Assembly (NCBI GenBank): GCA_900542555.1
Contig: UQNU01000053.1
Location: forward strand, 1-15,873
Origin: an uncultured Collinsella sp.
Lineage (GTDB): Bacteria > Actinomycetota > Coriobacteriia > Coriobacteriales > Coriobacteriaceae
Direction of reading: 5' to 3'
DNA length: 15,873 nucleotides
Part shown: one piece after another, positions 7,328 through 14,433 of the stretch
Layout: every line of letters begins with the position of its first letter
Numbering within the stretch: position 1 is the stretch's first letter
Notes under the pieces: generated by a model
The model's database searches: none
Told to the model about the DNA's origin: nothing
Seen by the model: only the letters and a program-made list of their open reading frames with translations
Made by a program: the position numbers and the translations under genes

Positions 7328-7498
7328 ATGTTCAATGCTATCGCGCATGCTTTATTTGCCCTCGCGCCCGAGTTCGATGCTGCAAAGGTCGAGGATGTCC
7401 CTATGAGCCTGAAGGCCTGGATCGATGGTTCGCAGGGCAACATCCGGAGGGAGACGTTGGGCGCCAAGTGCATGGTGCGTCACTTCTTTGCAAATTAG
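7328..7498 (+). CDS. Small protein of unknown function between argG and argH
   Basis: A 56-aa ORF with a clear GAGGAG ribosome site (7314-7319) 8 nt before the ATG. It begins MFNAIAHALFALAPEFDA and ends CMVRHFFAN. The first 14 residues are hydrophobic to amphipathic; the middle (LKAWIDGSQGNIRRE) is polar. There is no signal peptide cleavage motif, no clear transmembrane helix and no zinc motif. I do not recognise the family. Codon choice resembles its neighbours (GCC, CTC, ATC, GGC preferred), which supports translation. Its place between two arginine-synthesis genes hints at co-expression, but the hairpin before it and a possible promoter before argH may separate them. Confidence 0.6.
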   Translation: MFNAIAHALFALAPEFDAAKVEDVPMSLKAWIDGSQGNIRRETLGAKCMVRHFFAN

Positions 7499-7520
7499 CT
7501 ACATGGCCCCGCGCGCGGCA

Positions 7521-7536
7521 GGGAGTGTGTAAAACT
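7521..7536 (+). promoter_or_regulatory. Putative promoter motif of argH
   Basis: GGGAGTGTGTAAAACT closely repeats the motif found before polA (GGGAGCGTGTAAACT). The -10-like part is TAAAAC (7530-7535), about 80 nt before the argH start. A short palindrome, TCGCTTTAGCGA, follows in the leader at about 7550-7561. Confidence 0.3.
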
Positions 7537-7616
7537 AGCGGTTGAAAAATCGCTTTAGCGACAGGGCGCACTGCTTTGGGCGCTTGTTTTGGTATTCGAT
7601 GAAAGGGGACGGTTCC

Positions 7617-9047
7617 ATGGCTCTTTGGGGCGGTCGTTTTGAGGCGGGCGTGGCCGAGGTCACGCAGGAGTTTGGCGCGTCGTTGCCGGTCGACAAACAT
7701 CTCTATAAGCAGGATATCGCCGGCTCTAAGGCACATGCCAAGATGCTGGCGGCCCAGGGCATTATCAGCGCCGAGGACGAGCAGGCGATTGCCGAGGGTC
7801 TGACCGGAATCGAACAGGATATCGATGCCGGCAACTTCACCTTCGACATCAACGACGAGGACATTCACATGTCCATCGAGAGCGAGCTGACGCGCCGCAT
7901 CGGCGAGGCCGGTAAGCGCCTGCATACCGGGCGTTCGCGTAACGACCAGGTGGCGACCGATACGCGCCTGGGCGTCAAGGCGCTGGCCAAAGAGCTCATG
8001 GAGGCCAATCTTGAGCTGCGTCATGTGCTGGTGGATGCGGCCAAGAAGTACGACAAGGTGATTCTGCCGGGCTACACGCACATGCAGCATGCTCAGCCCG
8101 TGCTGCTGTCGCATCATCTGCTGGCGTATTCTTGGATGTTCGCGCGCGACTTTACACGCCTGAAGGCCGCCTTTGATGCTGCCGACAACTGCCCGCTGGG
8201 CGCTGCCGCGCTTGCCGGTACGAGCTATCCGCTCGATCGTCAGATGACGGCTGCCGAACTTGGCTTTGCGGGCGTGATTCCCAACTCGCTCGATGCGGTT
8301 TCCGACCGTGATTTCCTCCTTGACCTGCATTACGCCGGTTCCGTCATGGCGATGCACTTGTCGCGTCTTTCCGAGGAGATCGTGCTGTGGTCGAGCTCCG
8401 AATTTGGCTTTATCACGCTTTCCGACTCGTACTCCACTGGCTCGTCCATCATGCCGCAGAAGAAGAACCCCGATTTTGCTGAGCTTATCCGCGGCAAGAG
8501 CGGCCGAGTCTATGGCAACCTCGTGCAGTTGCTCGTGACCATGAAGGGCCTGCCGCTCGCTTATAACAAGGACTTGCAGGAGGACAAGGAGGGTGCGCTC
8601 GATACCGCCCATACGCTCATGCAGTGCCTGTCCGTTATGCCCGGTATGATTTCGACCTGGACTGTCAACGAGGATGCCATGGCGCGCGAGTGCGGCGTGG
8701 GACACCTTGCCGCCACCGATGTTGCCGATTACCTGGCCAAGCGTGGCCTGCCGTTCCGCGAGGCACACGCCGTGGTGGGCCATTTGGTCCTGATGTGCGA
8801 GAAGCGCGGCTGCAATCTTGAGGACCTGCCGTTTGAGGTGTTCCAAGAGGCAAGCCCGCTCTTTGAGCACGATATTACCGAGGCGCTCGACATTCCGTCG
8901 ATTGTCGCCGCGCGCACGACCGAGGGCGGCACCGCTCCTGCCGCCGTTGCCGTGCAGTTGCAGCGTGCTGAGGCGCAGCTCGTGGCCGACGAGGGCGTGT
9001 TTGGATCGTTGACTAAGGTCGTCGAGATGGGCCACGGGGTAAAGTAG
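7617..9047 (+). CDS. argH: Argininosuccinate lyase
   Basis: Cleaves argininosuccinate to arginine and fumarate, the last step of arginine synthesis; tetrameric fumarase/aspartase superfamily enzyme. 476 aa, close to the usual 460-470. The start MALWGGRFEAG is characteristic of the family, and the ATG at 7617 has an AAAGGGG site 8 nt upstream; the longer in-frame TTG start at 7542 has none. Visible motifs are SRNDQVATDTRL, GYTHMQHAQP with catalytic-type His155, and the superfamily signature GSSIMPQKKNPD (275-286). Downstream is a good intrinsic terminator. argG and argH are separated only by the small ORF. Confidence 0.98.
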   Translation: MALWGGRFEAGVAEVTQEFGASLPVDKHLYKQDIAGSKAHAKMLAAQGIISAEDEQAIAEGLTGIEQDIDAGNFTFDINDEDIHMSIESELTRRIGEAGKRLHTGRSRNDQVATDTRLGVKALAKELMEANLELRHVLVDAAKKYDKVILPGYTHMQHAQPVLLSHHLLAYSWMFARDFTRLKAAFDAADNCPLGAAALAGTSYPLDRQMTAAELGFAGVIPNSLDAVSDRDFLLDLHYAGSVMAMHLSRLSEEIVLWSSSEFGFITLSDSYSTGSSIMPQKKNPDFAELIRGKSGRVYGNLVQLLVTMKGLPLAYNKDLQEDKEGALDTAHTLMQCLSVMPGMISTWTVNEDAMARECGVGHLAATDVADYLAKRGLPFREAHAVVGHLVLMCEKRGCNLEDLPFEVFQEASPLFEHDITEALDIPSIVAARTTEGGTAPAAVAVQLQRAEAQLVADEGVFGSLTKVVEMGHGVK

Positions 9048-9099
9048 GGGTTTGGCTGAAACTGTTTTGGCCATTTATTGATAAATCGTTTTTTGCTTT

Positions 9100-9134
9100 T
9101 ACGGGCGTCTGCTGCTGCGGACGCCCGTATTTTG
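9100..9134 (+). terminator. Intrinsic terminator of argH
   Basis: TACGGGCGTC (9100-9109) pairs with GACGCCCGTA (9120-9129), with an extra T-G pair inside, followed by TTTTG. A separate AT palindrome, ATTTATTGATAAAT, lies just upstream at 9073-9086, followed by its own T6 run. The stretch 9135-9290 holds nothing I can name beyond a short triple CGGTT repeat near 9225-9240. Confidence 0.85.
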
Positions 9135-9297
9135 TTGCAATGGGGAAGGGGCTTGTCGAGAACTTCTGTAGGACCTTTGGGCAGGTTGTGAAGGGGGTAC
9201 GTTCACGGGCGGCAACCGACCGTCCGCTCGGTTCGGTTCGGTTGATGCGCGGTCGGATGGTACTCTAATCGGGTTTCGAAACAGAAGTGACACATAT

Positions 9298-9325
9298 GGA
9301 ACGTTTTAATAAATTGTAACGTTTC
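9298..9325. promoter_or_regulatory. Candidate operator upstream of ndk
   Basis: An imperfect inverted repeat, GGAACGTT (9298-9305) and AACGTTTC (9318-9325), with a 12-bp AT-rich spacer. It contains two AACGTT palindromes whose centres are 18 bp apart. It lies just upstream of the proposed ndk promoter, a typical place for a dimeric regulator. Purely a sequence pattern; no regulator is assigned. Confidence 0.35.
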
Positions 9326-9341
9326 AAAAAACAGCTTTTTG

Positions 9342-9370
9342 TTTAACTGCAGCTAAAACTCTGTTACGAT
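9342..9370 (+). promoter_or_regulatory. Putative promoter of ndk
   Basis: TTTAAC (9342-9347), a 17-bp spacer and TACGAT (9365-9370), about 64 nt before the ndk ATG. The -10 matches consensus at four of six positions; the -35 is weak. Confidence 0.35.
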
Positions 9371-9433
9371 GCAGTCCAGGCGGGTGCCGGAATGGGACTT
9401 GGGCACGCGCGAACCTACTTGAAAGGCTACCTT

Positions 9434-9838
9434 ATGGCTATCGAGAAGACCTTCATCATGATTAAGCCCGACGCTGTGCGCGATCGCAAGATCGGCGAGA
9501 TCGTCGCTCGCATTGAGCGTAGCGGCCTTGTCATCGAGCGCATGGAGATGACCACGCTCGAGCGTGCTACCGTCGAGGAGCACTACGTCCATCTGGCCGA
9601 CAAGCCCTTCTTTGGTGGTCTCTGCGACTTTATGACGAGCGGTCCGGTCGTCAAGATGGTCGTTTCCGGTCTCTCCGCTGTCTCCAAGATGCGCACCCTT
9701 ATGGGCGCTACCAACCCGCTTGATGCTGCTCCCGGCACCATTCGCGGCGACTTCGCTGTCGATGTCAACGCCAACGTGATCCACGGCTCCGACTGCCTGG
9801 AGAACGCCGAGATCGAGATCAAGCGCTTCTTTGGTTAA
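9434..9838 (+). CDS. ndk: Nucleoside diphosphate kinase
   Basis: Transfers the gamma phosphate from ATP to nucleoside diphosphates through a phosphohistidine, balancing NTP and dNTP pools. 134 aa, the normal compact size. It starts MAIEKTFIMIKPDAV; the catalytic His117 sits in the NVIHGSD motif, and the GATNPLDAAPGTIRGDFA nucleotide-binding segment is intact. The ATG at 9434 follows a GAAAGG site by 7 nt. It stands alone, with a terminator on each side. Confidence 0.98.
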   Translation: MAIEKTFIMIKPDAVRDRKIGEIVARIERSGLVIERMEMTTLERATVEEHYVHLADKPFFGGLCDFMTSGPVVKMVVSGLSAVSKMRTLMGATNPLDAAPGTIRGDFAVDVNANVIHGSDCLENAEIEIKRFFG

Positions 9839-9877
9839 ACCAGCTTTGACTCCTTAAAGCTGTTAGCGTGTGGCTTT

Positions 9878-9911
9878 GGCGCCGCGGAATTCCATCCGCG
9901 GCGCCCTTTTT
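9878..9911 (+). terminator. Intrinsic terminator of ndk
   Basis: An 11-bp perfect stem, GGCGCCGCGGA with TCCGCGGCGCC (9878-9888 and 9895-9905), loop ATTCCA, followed by CTTTTTA. Confidence 0.92.
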
Positions 9912-9916
9912 ATTCC

Positions 9917-9950
9917 AGTAGATTTTTTGGTAAACGCCTAGAAATCTACT
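9917..9950. repeat. Short inverted repeat between ndk and rpiB
   Basis: AGTAGATTT (9917-9925) pairs perfectly with AAATCTACT (9942-9950), 16-nt spacer. It lies between the ndk and rpiB terminators. It may add a second hairpin for minus-strand termination, or be a binding site; nothing else supports either. Confidence 0.4.
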
Positions 9951-9955
9951 AAAGA

Positions 9956-9988
9956 GCCCCCGTCCGGATGTTTCTTCCGGGCGGGGGC
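9956..9988 (-). terminator. Terminator of rpiB
   Basis: A 13-position stem: bases 9956-9968 pair with 9976-9988 around TGTTTCT. One position is G-U on the plus strand and A-C on the minus strand. Read in the rpiB direction it is followed by TCTTTAGTAG. It is GC-rich and lies 28 nt after the rpiB stop. Confidence 0.75.
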
Positions 9989-10016
9989 CGGCGTTAGCGT
10001 ATGGCTTTGTAGGTCT

Positions 10017-10484
10017 TTAAGCCTCGTCGACGACCTTGAGTCCACGGGTCTGGTCGATCTCGTTGAGGAGATTGACGCGACGCTCGTGGCGGCCGCCCTC
10101 AAACTCGGCGTCGAGCCACTCGTCGACGATCATCTTGGCGAGCTCGGAGCCCACGACGCGGGCGCCAAAGGCGAGCACGTTGGTGTTGTTGTGCATGCGG
10201 GAGAGCTTGGCGCTGAAGGGCTCGGAGCACACGACGGCGCGTACGCCCTCGACCTTGTTGGCAGCCAGGCTAATCCCGACACCGGTGCCACAGATCAGGA
10301 TGCCTAGGTCGACATCGCCGTTGGCAACGGCCTTACCCACCTTGTAGCCGGCGATGGGGTAGTCGAAGCTCTCGGAGGTGTCGGTGCCAAAGTTCACGAC
10401 CTCGCAGCCGCGCTCCTTCAGGTGCTCGGAGATGATGTTCTTGAGCTCGACGGCGGCGTGGTCGTTACCGATACCGATCTTCAT
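10017..10484 (-). CDS. rpiB: Ribose 5-phosphate isomerase B
   Basis: Interconverts ribose 5-phosphate and ribulose 5-phosphate in the pentose phosphate pathway; RpiB/LacAB family. 155 aa, typical (about 145-155). It starts MKIGIGNDHAAVELK, with the phosphate-binding type His9, the catalytic Cys in LICGTGVGISLAANK and the second conserved His in MHNNTNVLAFGARV. The start at 10484 has an AGAGGA ribosome site about 9 nt upstream; longer in-frame starts lack one. Single gene, ending at a hairpin. RpiB paralogues acting on allose or galactose phosphates exist, so the exact sugar is inferred. Confidence 0.93.
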   Translation of the reverse strand: MKIGIGNDHAAVELKNIISEHLKERGCEVVNFGTDTSESFDYPIAGYKVGKAVANGDVDLGILICGTGVGISLAANKVEGVRAVVCSEPFSAKLSRMHNNTNVLAFGARVVGSELAKMIVDEWLDAEFEGGRHERRVNLLNEIDQTRGLKVVDEA

Positions 10485-10515
10485 AGATGGTTCCTCTCTG
10501 TTCTGTGCGGCGCAA

Positions 10516-10603
10516 ATGCTAAAGGTGTTTACCGCTTTCGACTGCATGATAGCGCGACTTTTGCGTAAACGCTCGGGCGTTTTTTGTTCAAATGCTTTAG
10601 CAT
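10516..10603. repeat. Inverted repeat in the rpiB upstream region
   Basis: ATGCTAAAG (10516-10524) is the exact reverse complement of CTTTAGCAT (10595-10603). The right copy is part of a smaller palindrome, ATGCTTTAGCAT (10592-10603). These flank a terminator-like hairpin. Possibly a regulator site for rpiB; unproven. Confidence 0.35.
10567..10585 (+). terminator. Plus-strand terminator-like hairpin upstream of rpiB
   Basis: AAACGC (10567-10572), loop TCGG, GCGTTT (10577-10582), then three more T. It has the form of a small intrinsic terminator on the plus strand, yet no plus-strand gene lies directly upstream. It may stop transcription antisense to rpiB or end an unannotated small RNA. Confidence 0.4.
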
Positions 10604-10690
10604 GCAACAAGACCGGCTTCTCATGAATGAATGCCGCCAGTTTGCGCCTGAACGCCGTCTACCGGAACCTGGGTTGCGGTTTTTGATGCA

Positions 10691-10720
10691 TTGTTATCAA
10701 ATAAAAGAGCTAACTATTAA
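10691..10720 (+). promoter_or_regulatory. Putative promoter of the UPF0597 gene
   Basis: TTGTTA (10691-10696), an 18-bp spacer and TATTAA (10715-10720), 36 nt before the start codon, in an AT-rich patch. A second TATATAAG lies at about 10737-10744, too close to the ribosome site to be useful. Confidence 0.4.
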
Positions 10721-10756
10721 TGAGAGCCCAGCCCGTTATATAAGTAGGAGATACCT

Positions 10757-12076
10757 ATGCCTGCCGATTCTCTTCGCGATGCCGCGTTTTGCGATGTTTT
10801 GAACCGCGAGCTTGTCTGCGCACTCGGCTGCACCGAGCCCATTGCCGTTGCCTATGCAGCGGCGTTGGCGAGCCAGACGCTCGGTTGCGAACCCGATCAT
10901 ATGGACGTTGCCTGCTCGGGCAACATCATCAAGAACGTTAAGAGCGTGACCGTGCCCAACTCGGGCGGCATGCACGGTATTGAAGCGGCGGCCGTGCTGG
11001 GTGCCGTGGGCGGCGACGCCAAGAGCGCGCTCGAGGTGCTCGAGAGCGTTGACGATAAAGACCGTGCGCGCGTGGCCGAGCTCCTCGCTGACGCCGGCTA
11101 CTGCGATGTGTCGCTTGTCGAGGGTGTGCCCAACCTCTACATCAAGGTGACTGCCACGGCCGGGGGCCATACCGCGGCCGTCGAGATTACCGACCACCAC
11201 ACCAATGTCACGTGCCATACGCTCGACGGTATTCCGGTATGCGGCAAGTCGGCGGGGGAGTGTGCCGCCTGCGCCGAGCGCGTGGTGGCCGAGCGCGCGG
11301 CGGATAACGCCGATACGCCCATGTCGATTGAGTCAATCATCGACTTTATCGAGGACGGCGACATTGAGGGCGCCCGAGCTGCCGTTGAGCGTCAGATTGA
11401 GCTGAACGGCGCGATCAGCGCCGAGGGCCTGGCGCACGCTTGGGGTGCCGAGGTGGGCCGTACGCTGCTGGGTGCTCGTGCCGATGACGTCGCCTGCGGT
11501 GCCCGTGCCCGTGCAGCCGCCGGGTCCGACGCCCGCATGAACGGCTGCGCGCTGCCGGTCGCCATTGTGTGCGGCTCGGGCAACCAGGGCATTACCTGTG
11601 CATTGCCCGTTATGGAGTATGCCGAGTACCTGCGCTGCGACCACGATCGCCTGGTGCGCGCCGTGATGCTGTCCGATCTTATCGCCGTGCATATCAAGAG
11701 CTATATTGGTGCACTCTCGGCGTTTTGCGGTGCTATTTGCGCCGCATGCGGTGCCGGTGCCGCGATTACCTGGCTGTGTGGTGGCACGCGCGAGCAGATT
11801 GGCGCGACGGTCTCGAACACGCTCGGCAACGTTGGCGGCATCGTGTGCGATGGCGCCAAGGCGAGCTGCGCCGCCAAGATTTCCGCTGCCGTTGATGCGG
11901 CGATTCTGGGCCACGATATGGCCATGCAGGGCCGCGGCTTCCGTGCCGGCGAGGGCTTGATCCAGGATACCGTCGAGCAGACAATCGCCAGCATGGGCTA
12001 CGTGGGCCGCGTGGGCATGAAGGATACCGACGTCGAAATCCTCAACATCATGATCGGCAAAACCCAAGTTTGCTAG
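10757..12076 (+). CDS. UPF0597 / L-cysteine desulfidase-like protein
   Basis: 439-aa protein of the family that includes E. coli YhaM (CyuA) and the archaeal [4Fe-4S] L-cysteine desulfidase, which break cysteine into pyruvate, ammonia and sulfide. It is related to iron-sulfur serine dehydratase alpha chains. Cys25 in ALGCTEPIAVAYA matches the conserved N-terminal cysteine; further candidate cluster ligands are Cys272 (VCGSGNQG) and Cys324, Cys328 and Cys331 (FCGAICAACGAG). The protein is notably cysteine-rich. The ATG at 10757 has AGGAG 6 nt upstream. It is monocistronic and convergent with a HAD gene, sharing a CTAG double stop. The family call is strong; cysteine as substrate is inferred from relatives. 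Confidence 0.88.
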   Translation: MPADSLRDAAFCDVLNRELVCALGCTEPIAVAYAAALASQTLGCEPDHMDVACSGNIIKNVKSVTVPNSGGMHGIEAAAVLGAVGGDAKSALEVLESVDDKDRARVAELLADAGYCDVSLVEGVPNLYIKVTATAGGHTAAVEITDHHTNVTCHTLDGIPVCGKSAGECAACAERVVAERAADNADTPMSIESIIDFIEDGDIEGARAAVERQIELNGAISAEGLAHAWGAEVGRTLLGARADDVACGARARAAAGSDARMNGCALPVAIVCGSGNQGITCALPVMEYAEYLRCDHDRLVRAVMLSDLIAVHIKSYIGALSAFCGAICAACGAGAAITWLCGGTREQIGATVSNTLGNVGGIVCDGAKASCAAKISAAVDAAILGHDMAMQGRGFRAGEGLIQDTVEQTIASMGYVGRVGMKDTDVEILNIMIGKTQVC

Positions 12077-12831
12077 GACAGTTCGTCGGCTACTTGGTGT
12101 TCGTAGAAGGCCTCGACTACGGCGTTGAAGTCGCGGGCGAAGTTTTCCATGGTTCCGTGCCAGGTGGCTCGGCTGGGTTTTCCCTGGCCAACAAAGGCGG
12201 TTTGAATGCCGCAGGTGGGGCTGGGGAAGTCACGCTTGGGGTCGTTGCCCACCATAAGTACCTCGTGCGGCTCGAGCCCCATCACCTGAAGCTGCTCTAG
12301 ATAGTAGGTGGCATCAGGCTTGCAGCGGGTGGCGTTTCCCATGTGCGTGACGAGCTCAAAGGGAGCGTCAGTCAGGTCGCCCCAACCCATGCGGCACTCG
12401 ATGGCCCCCTGGGGAAAGCTGGGGTTGGTAAAGAGCGCGCAACGTAGCCCTGCGTCCTGTACGGCCTGGAGCGCGGCGTGTGCGCCCGGCATGGCGTGGG
12501 CGTTAATGATATCGTCGTTCTTGTACGGAAGAACTTCGCGCTCGTAGTAGGTAAACGCCTCGTAGATGAGGGGATCGGAGAGGCAGATGCCGCATCGGCG
12601 CTCGACCTCGGTGCGGTAAAACTCAAGATTGGTGCGGTTGTCCGTGCCGCTTCGACGGTTGGCGTTGAGGTCGACCAGGATGGTGCCGAGGCGTGCCATC
12701 GTGCCACCGCGGCTGCGGCGCCCGATATCCGCGAGCATCGACGAGACATCCTTAAAATAGCGAAGGATGAACGCGTTGAGGTTGATGCTAAGAAGCGTCT
12801 CGTCCATATCGAAAACGACTGCTTTGAGCAC
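12073..12831 (-). CDS. HAD-superfamily hydrolase (subfamily IA type)
   Basis: Predicted phosphatase of 252 aa. Motif I is VFDMDETLL (Asp8 and Asp10), motif II is ALFTNPS, motif III is the Lys in TRCKPDATYY, and motif IV is VGNDPKRDF. An alpha-helical cap lies between motifs I and II (about residues 18-110). The start is GTG at 12831, preceded by a GAAAGG site about 8 nt upstream. The stop codon overlaps that of the UPF0597 gene tail to tail within one CTAG. It differs from the Cof-type HAD at 4486-5313 in cap type, so the two are not recent duplicates. Substrate unknown. Confidence 0.85.
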   Translation of the reverse strand: MLKAVVFDMDETLLSINLNAFILRYFKDVSSMLADIGRRSRGGTMARLGTILVDLNANRRSGTDNRTNLEFYRTEVERRCGICLSDPLIYEAFTYYEREVLPYKNDDIINAHAMPGAHAALQAVQDAGLRCALFTNPSFPQGAIECRMGWGDLTDAPFELVTHMGNATRCKPDATYYLEQLQVMGLEPHEVLMVGNDPKRDFPSPTCGIQTAFVGQGKPSRATWHGTMENFARDFNAVVEAFYEHQVADELS

Positions 12832-12919
12832 GCGGGCACCTTTCTCGAAAATCGTTCCAGAATCGTTGGCTCCGGATACTTTACCCCAAAGCCGTATGCC
12901 TGACTGCCTATCGTCAACT

Positions 12920-12961
12920 TATGGAGACGGTCGTCCACAAGATTGCGAAAAAGTCTCCATA
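12920..12961. repeat. Inverted repeat in the HAD-rpsA intergenic region
   Basis: TATGGAGAC (12920-12928) pairs perfectly with GTCTCCATA (12953-12961), spacer 24 nt. It lies between the divergent HAD gene and rpsA, upstream of the proposed rpsA promoter, so it is a candidate regulator site or hairpin. A smaller repeat, GAAATC/GATTTC, lies at 12988-13004. The rest of 12832-13145 shows only the promoter and ribosome site. Confidence 0.4.
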
Positions 12962-12985
12962 CGAGTAAAAAATCGCAGTTCACGC

Positions 12986-13014
12986 TTGAAATCGAAATGA
13001 TTTCCCCGTAACCT
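12986..13014 (+). promoter_or_regulatory. Putative promoter of rpsA
   Basis: TTGAAA (12986-12991), a 17-bp spacer and TAACCT (13009-13014). This predicts a leader of about 125 nt before rpsA, long enough for translational autoregulation of the kind known for S1 in other bacteria. Confidence 0.45.
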
Positions 13015-13145
13015 ATACGAACGTGATTGCATAAGCGTCACATTAGTATCTGTCGGCTCCCGAGTGTTCCTAAACGTTGTGTGCTTGTCGCACCCTTCTG
13101 TAGGTCCTAGCAATCGGGGCCCCGTAGTTCGAAAGGGGTCCACCT

Positions 13146-14312
13146 TTGAGTGAGATTCAGAACTCGTCCATTTTCTCTCTTGACGATGTCAACGAGGAGG
13201 AGATGAACAACCTCATCGACGGTACGATTACCGACTTTGATGAGGGCGATCTCGTTAACGGCACTGTCGTTAAGATCGAGCATGACGAGGTGCTCGTTGA
13301 CATCGGATTCAAGTCCGAGGGCGTTATCCCGGTCCGCGAGCTGTCCATCCGCAAGGACGCTAACCCTGCAGACATCGTTGCACTCGGTGATCTCATCGAG
13401 GCTCTGGTTCTCCAGAAGGAGGACAAGGACGGTCGTCTGGTCCTGTCCAAGAAGCGTGCCGAGTACGAGCGTGCTTGGAACCGCATCGAGGAGAAGTTCA
13501 ACTCCGGCGAGAACGTCGAGGGCGAGGTTATCGAGGTTGTCAAGGGCGGCCTGATCCTCGACATCGGCCTGCGTGGCTTCCTGCCCGCTTCCCTCGTCGA
13601 CCTCCGTCGCGTCAAGGACCTCACCTCTTACATGGGCACTCGCATCGAGGCTCGCGTCATCGAGATGGACCGCAACCGCAACAACGTCGTCCTCTCCCGT
13701 CGCGTCGTGCTCGAGGAGTCCCGCAAGGCCGAGCGCTCCGAGATCCTGTCCAAGCTCAAGTCTGGCATGCGTCTCCAGGGCACCGTTTCCTCCATCGTCG
13801 ACTTCGGCGCCTTCGTCGACCTCGGCGGCATCGACGGCCTGGTGCACATCTCCGAGCTCTCCTGGAACCACGTCAACCATCCTTCCGAGGTTGTCAAGGT
13901 CGGCCAGGAGGTCGAGGTCGAGGTTCTCGACGTCGATCTCAACCGCGAGCGCATCTCCCTGGGTCTCAAGCAGACCACCGAGGATCCGTGGCGCGCGCTG
14001 GTCAAGAAGTACCCCGTCGGCGCTATCGTCGAGGGCACTGTGACCAAGCTTGTCCCGTTCGGCGCTTTCGTCGACCTGGGCGAGGGCATCGAGGGTCTGG
14101 TGCACATCTCCGAGATGGCCAACAAGCACGTCGATCAGCCTTCTCAGGTCACCCACGTGGGCGACAAGGTTCAGGTCAAGGTCATGGAGATCGACCTCGA
14201 CCGTCGTCGTATCTCCTTGTCCATGAAGTCCGCAGCTGAGACTCTGGGCGTCGAGATCGAGGTTACCCCGCTGCCTTCCGAGAAGAAGGACGAGGAGACC
14301 GACGCCGAGTAA
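13146..14312 (+). CDS. rpsA: 30S ribosomal protein S1
   Basis: RNA-binding ribosomal protein that helps recruit mRNA to the 30S subunit. 388 aa with four S1 (OB-fold) repeats starting near residues 34, 121, 207 and 292; the last two have the textbook DFGAFVDLGG...GLVHISE and PFGAFVDLGEG...GLVHISE cores. E. coli S1 has six repeats; four is usual in Gram-positive lineages. The start is TTG at 13146, with an AAAGG site 9 nt upstream; the next in-frame ATG (residue 20) has no comparable site and would cut the acidic N-terminal tail. The C-terminal tail is rich in Glu and Lys (PSEKKDEETDAE). A strong terminator follows. Confidence 0.95.
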   Translation: MSEIQNSSIFSLDDVNEEEMNNLIDGTITDFDEGDLVNGTVVKIEHDEVLVDIGFKSEGVIPVRELSIRKDANPADIVALGDLIEALVLQKEDKDGRLVLSKKRAEYERAWNRIEEKFNSGENVEGEVIEVVKGGLILDIGLRGFLPASLVDLRRVKDLTSYMGTRIEARVIEMDRNRNNVVLSRRVVLEESRKAERSEILSKLKSGMRLQGTVSSIVDFGAFVDLGGIDGLVHISELSWNHVNHPSEVVKVGQEVEVEVLDVDLNRERISLGLKQTTEDPWRALVKKYPVGAIVEGTVTKLVPFGAFVDLGEGIEGLVHISEMANKHVDQPSQVTHVGDKVQVKVMEIDLDRRRISLSMKSAAETLGVEIEVTPLPSEKKDEETDAE

Positions 14313-14336
14313 ATCGGTTTGACGATCACTTGTTTT

Positions 14337-14371
14337 AAGGGATCCGTCCGCAATGGACGGGTCCCTTTTTG
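14337..14371 (+). terminator. Intrinsic terminator of rpsA
   Basis: AAGGGATCCGTCC (14337-14349) pairs with GGACGGGTCCCTT (14355-14367) with one T-G pair and loop GCAAT, followed by a run of T. Confidence 0.92.
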
Positions 14372-14433
14372 TATTTGCTGCTGATGTGCGCGATACAACC
14401 CGGGCGCAATACTGTCCGGGCTGTCTGCAGGCT

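Noticed and set aside
7401..9074. 557-codon open frame on the minus strand over argH
   Set aside because: Shadow of argH in a GC-rich genome; it also crosses the argH stop and the 56-aa ORF with no motif support.
9140..9268. 42-codon plus-strand ORF after the argH terminator, also fairly Arg-rich
   Set aside because: No ribosome site before its ATG, and it is not upstream of an arginine gene; its Arg content follows from GC-rich, CGG-type sequence.
10584..10802. 72-codon frame running into the start of the UPF0597 gene
   Set aside because: It overlaps the better-supported start and promoter of that gene and lacks a ribosome site.
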